39,885 nucleotides of DNA from Candidatus Merdicola faecigallinarum (GTDB lineage: Bacteria > Bacillota > Clostridia > TANB77 > CAG-508). The notes under the pieces were generated by a model. It searched no databases. It was not told where the DNA came from and saw only the letters and a program-made list of their open reading frames with translations. Position 1 is the first letter of the stretch; every line of letters starts with the position of its first letter. The DNA is taken from assembly GCA_018714565.1 (NCBI GenBank), contig DVNH01000003.1:1-39885 (forward strand), written 5' to 3'. Shown here in pieces: positions 1 through 6,263 of the stretch. Made by a program: the position numbers and the translations under genes.

Positions 1-229
1 TATAGAAGATTGCAACATCTTCTACTTCAAACCATATTGTAGGCTTTAAATTCTCAAATTTATTTTTGTCTTTTAAAATTATTGCAGGTTCTTCATTTCC
101 AATATTATAAGCAACCATTCCCTTATCAGAAAAATCAAATTTCTTTTTTAACCCCAATATTTCCTCATAATATCTTTTTGCTTCTTCCATATTATCTACA
201 GGAAGAAAATAGTTGTCATAATTTTTCAT
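1..229 (-). CDS. VOC/glyoxalase-bleomycin resistance family protein, truncated by window edge
   Basis: Minus-strand translation MKNYDNYFLPVDNMEEAKRYYEEILGLKKKFDFSDKGMVAYNIGNEEPAIILKDKNKFENLKPTIWFEVEDVAIFY is open to the window edge; VOC-like N-terminus. Confidence 0.7.
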   Translation of the reverse strand, partial: MKNYDNYFLPVDNMEEAKRYYEEILGLKKKFDFSDKGMVAYNIGNEEPAIILKDKNKFENLKPTIWFEVEDVAIFY

Positions 230-261
230 ATATTTAAGCCCTTCTTTCTACTACAAACTAT

Positions 262-282
262 ACTACTATATTTTATAGTAGT
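262..282. promoter_or_regulatory. Dyad ACTACTATA-ttt-TATAGTAGT, candidate operator upstream of the VOC gene
   Basis: Perfect 9-bp inverted repeat with 3-bp centre, just upstream of the minus-strand start at 229. Confidence 0.4.
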
Positions 283-400
283 TATAATTAAATGTCAATA
301 AATAATAAAAAAATAATTGCATTTAATTCGTTTATAATTCTTATAAAAAATAGATTAGTTGCACTGAACTAATCTATTTGTATAACTGCTTGTCGTACAA

Positions 401-427
401 AAAAGACTGTCATTACTGACAATCTTT
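401..427 (-). terminator. Putative intrinsic terminator downstream of 471..947
   Basis: AAAAGAcTGTCA-ttac-TGACAaTCTTTT hairpin, with A-rich flank on + (T-rich on -). Confidence 0.5.
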
Positions 428-470
428 TCGGTAAATTACTATAAATCAATAACTATAAAATTGTAATTTC

Positions 471-947
471 TTATTCTAATTCTTTTTTATGATTTAAGTG
501 TATTCCTATATGTCCTATTCCTAATACTATTGTTGATATAATAAGAAATATATTTCTACCATATATACCTAGTAACAGAAATGCAACTACTGGCAAAGTA
601 GCTCCTGCAACTGGTATTCCTAACAAGCTACTATACATATCTTTCATTGTTTTATTACTTTTAAAATATCTTATCCAATATATTTCGTATAAAATCATTA
701 TAATAAAGGCAATTAACAATATACTAGACCAGTTTGATATTTTATTTATATTAAAATCACTAAATATCAATGACAGACAGGTTACTAGCATTTCTCCAAG
801 CCACTCCAATAGTAGTAATACTTTATTTTCATTTTTTACATATTTATCATAGCCTTTAGGCTTATTTTTACTCCATATAATATTTGGTAACATCAACATT
901 AGTAAAAATATTAAACCTATATATGAAAATCCAAAGTGAATATTCAT
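471..947 (-). CDS. Multi-pass membrane protein, function unknown
   Basis: 158-aa ORF with several hydrophobic segments. Confidence 0.65.
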   Translation of the reverse strand: MNIHFGFSYIGLIFLLMLMLPNIIWSKNKPKGYDKYVKNENKVLLLLEWLGEMLVTCLSLIFSDFNINKISNWSSILLIAFIIMILYEIYWIRYFKSNKTMKDMYSSLLGIPVAGATLPVVAFLLLGIYGRNIFLIISTIVLGIGHIGIHLNHKKELE

Positions 948-977
948 TAACTCATCTCACTTCCATATTGTAATTTG

Positions 978-1442
978 TTATTTAATCGGAATATAGATCT
1001 CAATAACAGAATCTTCTCTATTCCAATGAAATTTATAATCATATTTTTCAAAATAAACAAATTGCCTATTTTCTACTAAAATATTATTTTTAGGTATTAT
1101 TTCTTTATAAACATAATTGATAGTATCTTTTAGTTTATTCATATTACCAATATGTTCTACCCTTAAATATTTACTTTTCAAAATTATCTTTTCTGTAAAA
1201 TCATTTGGTACAAAATCTTTTTTAGGAATAGATATATAATAAAATATCTTATTTTCTATTTTTTCAATAAAAGCATATTTACACCAATTACTTCCTAAAT
1301 ATAACTTATTATTTCTTAATTTACTATTAAATATTTTCCAATGGTTTTGTGCTAATTTTACATTATTACTTAATGATTTTGATAATTCATACCTTATTCC
1401 TATTACATTAAATTCTTCTAATTCTATTATTTGATAATCCAT
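978..1442 (-). CDS. GyrI-like / effector-binding-domain protein
   Basis: 154-aa ORF beginning MDYQIIELEEFNVIGIRYELS; resembles AraC-type effector-binding (GyrI-like) domains. Confidence 0.55.
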   Translation of the reverse strand: MDYQIIELEEFNVIGIRYELSKSLSNNVKLAQNHWKIFNSKLRNNKLYLGSNWCKYAFIEKIENKIFYYISIPKKDFVPNDFTEKIILKSKYLRVEHIGNMNKLKDTINYVYKEIIPKNNILVENRQFVYFEKYDYKFHWNREDSVIEIYIPIK

Positions 1443-1447
1443 CTATT

Positions 1448-1699
1448 TTACCTCTTTAATTTGTGTGCTGTTATAATTGTATAACTATATGAATTGATTG
1501 TTATTTTTATATTATCAATTTCACAATACCAATTTTTACCCTGTTTATAGATGTTACAATTTTTATCTAAAACTTTATTCTTACAATACTCAACAACATC
1601 ATCAGTATCTAATTTAAGATTTTTCTTAATTCTATCAATACCCATTTCGGTAGTGTGAACTTTATCTATATTATTAAATAATACTTGTTTATCTTCCAT
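1448..1699 (-). CDS. DUF3781-like protein
   Basis: 83 aa; VHTTEMGIDRIKKNL and SYSYTIITAHK resemble DUF3781 signatures. Confidence 0.6.
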   Translation of the reverse strand: MEDKQVLFNNIDKVHTTEMGIDRIKKNLKLDTDDVVEYCKNKVLDKNCNIYKQGKNWYCEIDNIKITINSYSYTIITAHKLKR

Positions 1700-1772
1700 A
1701 AATATCTCCTCTACAAATTACTATTTATCGATTTGATTATAACACATATTTTTTGATTAATATAGATTTTAT

Positions 1773-1903
1773 AATCCAGTTTAATATTATTTGTTGTTGT
1801 ATCAATAAATAATATTAAATTGGATTGAACAGGATTATTAAGGGCGTAGCTCTTAATCACACAGAGAAACATGTTTCTCTAGTGTGTTAGAGAATGAAAT
1901 TCT
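1773..1903. repeat. Tandem array of four hairpin-forming inverted repeats
   Basis: AATCCAGTTTAATATTATT/AATAATATTAAATTGGATT (1773-1826); ATTAAGgGC-gta-GCtCTTAAT (1837-1857); CACAC+AGAGAAACATGTTTCTCT+GTGTG (1858-1886); AGAAT-gaa-ATTCT (1891-1903). Confidence 0.7.
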
Positions 1904-2150
1904 ATTTTCCTATTTAAGTAATTATTTTTCTCATTTAATTTATATTTCAAAATATTACAAGCACGTGGTCATTATAAGTAATCACAACACTTATTTTTTG
2001 TTTATATAACTTCTATTTATTTTTTATTGGCGGGCAATGTTGAGAAACGAAAAATATTGATATATTAAGCTTTCATGACATTTATGTAACTTTATAGATT
2101 TTTAAAAAATATTCTTTTATAATAATTTCAACTTATGCTAGGAGGTATTT

Positions 2151-3182
2151 ATGAAAAATAAAAATTTAGGTAGTATATGTTTTGATAAAACACTCAATAG
2201 ATGGTTAGTTTTTTATTATATAACAGATAACATGTCTGATAATAAAAAACGAGCTAAAAAGTCATTTAAAAACGAATTAGATGCACAAAAATTCCTTGAA
2301 CAATACAATTCAAATAATCAAGATGATAATTCATTTAAAAGTTATTCTCTAAATGATATTTTAGTTCAAGTTTTAGAAAATAAAGTAAAATTTAATAATT
2401 TATCAGATAAACAATATAGTATTTTAAGTAGTATAAATAAAATAATTAGTGAAGAAGATTTTTCAAATAAAAATATTAAAGATATAACTGAAGATGATCT
2501 TTTTGATTATTTTAATAGACTTATAAATTATAGTGATAGTTACATTAAAAAAATTTATAATCACTTAAATTATGCATTTAAATATGCTTCTATAAATGGA
2601 TTCATTGATAATAATTTTATGATAAATATTTCTAAACCAAAAACTACAAAAAATATAAGAAAAATAAGAAGTTTAAACGATGAAGAACAACTTTATTTAA
2701 ATAAATTTTTGATAATGTCTGATATTATGGATTTTCCTTACAAAAATGTTTATCTATTGATATTACATATGGGATTAAGAGTCGGCGAAGTATTAGGATT
2801 AAAACTTAATGATATTAATTTAATTAATAATACAATAACAATTAATAAAATTGTTGTTAATGATAAAAACAATCAACCGATACTAATAGAAAATTATGAA
2901 AATTCGAGAACAGTAAATATAAATAAGAAAATTTTAATCTCTCTAAAAAAACAATTAAACATTGCAAAAACTAATCCAGAAAATTTTTTGTTTTTAAGTA
3001 GAAATTACACATTAGTAATGCCTGGTACAATTAATAAAATTTTACAAAAAATAATGAATAATATTGGTAGCAAAAATATTCAAACTCAAAGTTTAAGATA
3101 TACTTTTAGAGATGAATGTTTAAGAAATGGATTAACTCAAAAAGAAATAACAAAAATAACGGGTCCAATTAACTTTAAATAG
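2151..3182 (+). CDS. Tyrosine recombinase/integrase family protein, C-terminally truncated (no catalytic Tyr)
   Basis: LHMGLRVGEVLGLKLNDI (Arg I box) and TQSLRYTF (box II, His replaced by Gln); ends ITGPINFK without the GHxxxxTTxxxYxH box. RBS aggaggt upstream. Confidence 0.75.
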   Translation: MKNKNLGSICFDKTLNRWLVFYYITDNMSDNKKRAKKSFKNELDAQKFLEQYNSNNQDDNSFKSYSLNDILVQVLENKVKFNNLSDKQYSILSSINKIISEEDFSNKNIKDITEDDLFDYFNRLINYSDSYIKKIYNHLNYAFKYASINGFIDNNFMINISKPKTTKNIRKIRSLNDEEQLYLNKFLIMSDIMDFPYKNVYLLILHMGLRVGEVLGLKLNDINLINNTITINKIVVNDKNNQPILIENYENSRTVNINKKILISLKKQLNIAKTNPENFLFLSRNYTLVMPGTINKILQKIMNNIGSKNIQTQSLRYTFRDECLRNGLTQKEITKITGPINFK

Positions 3183-3190
3183 GAAAAAGT

Positions 3191-3226
3191 AAGATATGAA
3201 TAATAATTTCATATCTTATTTTTTTG
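3191..3226 (+). terminator. Intrinsic terminator of the truncated recombinase
   Basis: AAGATATGAA/TTCATATCTT hairpin followed by ATTTTTTTG. Confidence 0.75.
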
Positions 3227-3373
3227 TCAAAATATTAAATTCCTATTTTTTCCTATTCAATTTTATATTCATTTTTTCTAAAAAATGTTATTTCAGCGAA
3301 CCTCAAAAAACTGGTAGCAATTTTCAAATTCAGTATTTTCAACGTTTCTAATGCCATTGCTACCAAAAAACAT

Positions 3374-3408
3374 ATCAAACCTCGTGGTCACGGCGAGGTT
3401 TGATTTTT
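3374..3408 (+). terminator. Putative intrinsic terminator
   Basis: ATCAAACCTCG/CGAGGTTTGAT perfect 11-bp stem followed by TTTT. Confidence 0.6.
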
Positions 3409-3545
3409 GGGGGGCAATTCGGGGGGCTGAAACACTTTTCTTATTCAAAAATCAACTTTTCCTATTGGTTATTATTTTAAGTTAAAATCCTTTGTAGTGC
3501 TTGAAAACACTTACTTTTGGCATACCATATTTTCCTATTCAAAAT

Positions 3546-3581
3546 TAAAAAAAGTAGCTAAAAACCTTGATTTTTAGCTAC
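3546..3581 (-). terminator. ssrA terminator
   Basis: Minus strand GTAGCTAAAAA-tcaagg-TTTTTAGCTAC followed by TTTTTTT, directly after the tmRNA 3' end. Confidence 0.8.
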
Positions 3582-3585
3582 CCAC

Positions 3586-3937
3586 TGGTGGAGATGAGGA
3601 GAGTCGAACTCCTGTCCAATATTTCTTCCATATAAACTTCTCCGAGTGCAGTTTATTGTTTGTTTTCTTTTTTATTTGATCAATAAACAAAACAAATAAA
3701 AATATATCTCTTTCTATTACCTACTATTTTAAGAGAAAAAATAGCTTCGTTTCCCACAAAGTCGACACCTTATCTTTAACTGTGGGCATTAAAGTAAGAT
3801 GACGCCGCCTAGGCAGCGTATGCTAATTCTTTATTATCAGCGTTTATATTTATTTCGCTTTTTTTAAGTGGCCAAAGCGACCATCCACTACTCGCTATTT
3901 ATACTTCTAAAATACTGTCGAAACCAAATACACCCCC
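3586..3937 (-). ncRNA. ssrA: tmRNA
   Basis: Minus strand begins GGGGGTGTATTTGGTTTCGACAG and ends GGTTCGA-like ...GAGTTCGACTCTCCTCATCTCCACCA; candidate tag ORF GCTGATAATAAAGAATTAGCATACGCTGCCTAG (ADNKELAYAA*). Confidence 0.93.
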
Positions 3938-4062
3938 ATATAAATACAATACCTATTATACAATATTTTTAATCTCTTCACAATAGTAATTTTACCTAAA
4001 TTTTTTTCCTTTTAGTATTGCATAAGATGAATTTATGTGTTAATATAATTAAGTAAGTTTAT

Positions 4063-4106
4063 AGGGGTATAGTGTCAATGGTTAGCACGATGGTCTCCAA
4101 AACCAA
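4063..4106 (+). pseudogene. Orphan 5' half of tRNA-Trp (left attachment junction)
   Basis: AGGGGTATAGTGTCAATGGTTAGCACGATGGTCTCCAAAACCAA is tRNA-like from position 1 through the anticodon stem; no T-arm or 3' acceptor follows. Confidence 0.85.
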
Positions 4107-4145
4107 CCGTTTAATTAGAAAAATAACAATAAAAAGACAGTGTTT

Positions 4146-4174
4146 TCAAGGATAATGAGTTCCTTGATTTTTTT
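4146..4174 (+). terminator. Intrinsic terminator downstream of the orphan tRNA half
   Basis: TCAAGGA-...-TCCTTGA followed by TTTTTTT. Confidence 0.65.
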
Positions 4175-4283
4175 GTTAATACTACTGTACCGACTATTTG
4201 CCGACTTTTGATTAAAATTTCATCATTTTTTTGTCTCTTACATGTAAGTAACGCCGTCTATTATTTATAGTAAAATATGAAAA

Positions 4284-4311
4284 AAGAACAGAAATTTTTA
4301 CATCTGTTCTT
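4284..4311 (-). terminator. Terminator downstream of the integrase remnant
   Basis: AAGAACAGA/TCTGTTCTT stem with A-tract on + side; T-tracts on both strands. Confidence 0.6.
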
Positions 4312-4336
4312 CGTTTTTTGTATATTATACTTTTTA

Positions 4337-5561
4337 TTATAATAACATTTTTTCCAATCTTTGAGCAGCTTCTTGTCCAGCAGAATGAATAAAGTGACTA
4401 TAAACTCCGCAAGGTGGTACTACTATTAGAATGTCCGCAATCTTCCGACTGATCGTTCGTATATCTACTCCTAAGCTAATTAGAAGAGAGGCATGAATAT
4501 GTCTCAAAGTGTGAATATGGATTTTGGGCAAGTGTGTCCTTTGGTCTATAAATTTTCTAAACCAAGTTGTGACTGTATCTGGCATAGTTGGTAATCCATT
4601 ATCTTGTGTAAAAAGTCGGTCTGTATCATATTTCCATACGTCCCCTAACTTCAATTTTCTTTTCATCTGCCAAACCTTATAATCTTTCAATAATTTAATA
4701 GTATAGTCATTCAAGTCTACTAAACGTCTTGACTGGTCTGTCTTGGTATTCTTAGTAATTAGACCTTTTCCTTTTACAAGTTGGGATGTTCTTTCTATTC
4801 GTAGAGTTTTTGCTTCAAAATCAATATCTTTCCATTCAAGTCCGCATTATCTCTCCTCTCCTGCCGACCTGTCCATAATAGTAATAGACAAATAGTTTTA
4901 TATGGTTGTTCTGCTTTTTCTAACAATGATATTAGTTCTTTTGTTTGTTTTTCATCTAAATATGGTTGTTCTTGATATGGTACACGTGGTGGTTCTGCAC
5001 GTCTGGCAGGATTTTCTTTTATAAACTGCCACTTTACAGCTTTTTCTAATATAGCTGATATAACACGATGATGATGTAGTTGCATACGAGGGGATAATGG
5101 TTCAACCTCTATAACCTTTCCATTTTTATCTTTTTTTACTTTCTTACTTGCTTCTGGTGTAGACAAATAATTATAAAATTTATTTAACACTTGAGGAGTA
5201 ATATCTTTTAACTTTATATGTCCGAATAGCTGGAAAGATACGCGAATTTAAAAACTCCATATATCTTGTTAAAGTTGTAATTTCTAAATTTTTATCTGCA
5301 TAATTCGGTTTCCATTCATTTAACACAAAGTCCATAAACTTAATATTATCTTTTCCAACCATGCCTGCTTTTACTTCTTCCTCAAATAATACACATTCTT
5401 TTTCTAATAATTTTTGTTTTTTCTTATCACTTAATTTAGGATCAATAAATACCGTTTTTGTTTTTCTAATTTTCTTATTATTTATATCATACCCGAGAGC
5501 AGACTGTGATTTCATATCTGCCCTGAGTATTATTTTTTGGATGTAATCTATAACTTGCCAT
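4337..5561 (-). pseudogene. Tyrosine integrase (Tn916/phage type), multiply frameshifted
   Basis: Fragments in different frames: MASYRLHPKNNTQGRYEITVCSR, GYDINNKKIRKTKTVFIDPKL..., ...LNKFYNYLSTPEASKK...LLLWTG, ...IHIHTLRHIHASLLISLGVDI..., VYSHFIHSAGQEAAQRLEKMLL. Confidence 0.88.
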
Positions 5562-5650
5562 TTTTATAACTCCTTTGTACAACTGTATTATAGTCACTAG
5601 TAAACTATATAACTATTATACTATAAGTTTACATAATTTTATATGATTTT

Positions 5651-5890
5651 TTAAAAAATTTTTGAAATATTTTCCAATTTTTCTTTTGATGTAAAAGCTT
5701 TTCCTATATACTCAAACACAATATTTTCGTCATACATCTTTTTAACTCCAACCGCAATAAACGGAATATTATTTTGTGTAATAACTTTCTTAATAAAATT
5801 TTTACTTATAGGCGAGTGTGAGTCACCAGTATGTATATCTTCATATATTTGATTTACTGTTCTTAGCTTAGGTAATTTATTTTCATTCAT
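5651..5890 (-). CDS. Excisionase-like small DNA-binding protein
   Basis: 79 aa, LRTVNQIYEDI...KNFIKKVITQNNIPFIAVGVKKMYDENIVFEYI resembles MerR/Xis-type winged HTH; sits just upstream of the integrase remnant. Confidence 0.6.
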   Translation of the reverse strand: MNENKLPKLRTVNQIYEDIHTGDSHSPISKNFIKKVITQNNIPFIAVGVKKMYDENIVFEYIGKAFTSKEKLENISKIF

Positions 5891-6171
5891 ATTTTTTCTA
5901 TCTCCTTTTCTAATTCTTCACGAAGTCTTAGTACTCTTCTTAATCTTCTTTTTTGACTTGGCTCTATATTAAATATATCTTCCAATATTTTTAATACCGC
6001 TTCTGTGCTTCCTTCCCATACATATACTATTTCATCATTATATTTAATAGTTATCTGACATAAATCTATTTCATATCTTTCTACATCAAGCCAATTTGTT
6101 GGTGCATTGCCTATTATCTCTAATATATCTTCCCAATTCTCATCAGCTTGTTTTATTTCTTTTCCTTTCAT
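5887..6171 (-). CDS. Hypothetical small protein, overlapping the xis-like gene start by 4 bp
   Basis: 94-aa ORF, ATGA overlap suggests translational coupling; RBS aaggaggt upstream. Confidence 0.65.
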   Translation of the reverse strand: MKGKEIKQADENWEDILEIIGNAPTNWLDVERYEIDLCQITIKYNDEIVYVWEGSTEAVLKILEDIFNIEPSQKRRLRRVLRLREELEKEIEKI

Positions 6172-6197
6172 AAAAACCTCCTTATATAATTTTAGAA

Positions 6198-6257
6198 ATG
6201 TAACTTATGTGATTTATTGCTGTATCTCCTATGGTTCTAAGCACACATAAGTTACAT
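6198..6257. repeat. Long-loop inverted repeat (14-bp perfect arms)
   Basis: ATGTAACTTATGTG (6198-6211) and CACATAAGTTACAT (6244-6257). Confidence 0.8.
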
Positions 6258-6263
6258 TCGATG

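Noticed and set aside
1905-3187. Invertible switch that restores the recombinase C-terminus
   Set aside because: The inverted repeat itself contains the stop codon in frame, so inversion between these repeats would not extend the protein.
3433-3446. CACTTTTCTTATT match to the end of the dispersed repeat
   Set aside because: Only the 13-bp tail matches; neither mini-hairpin is present, so it may be chance in AT-rich DNA.
5361-5546. 61-aa plus ORF
   Set aside because: Antisense to the integrase remnant.
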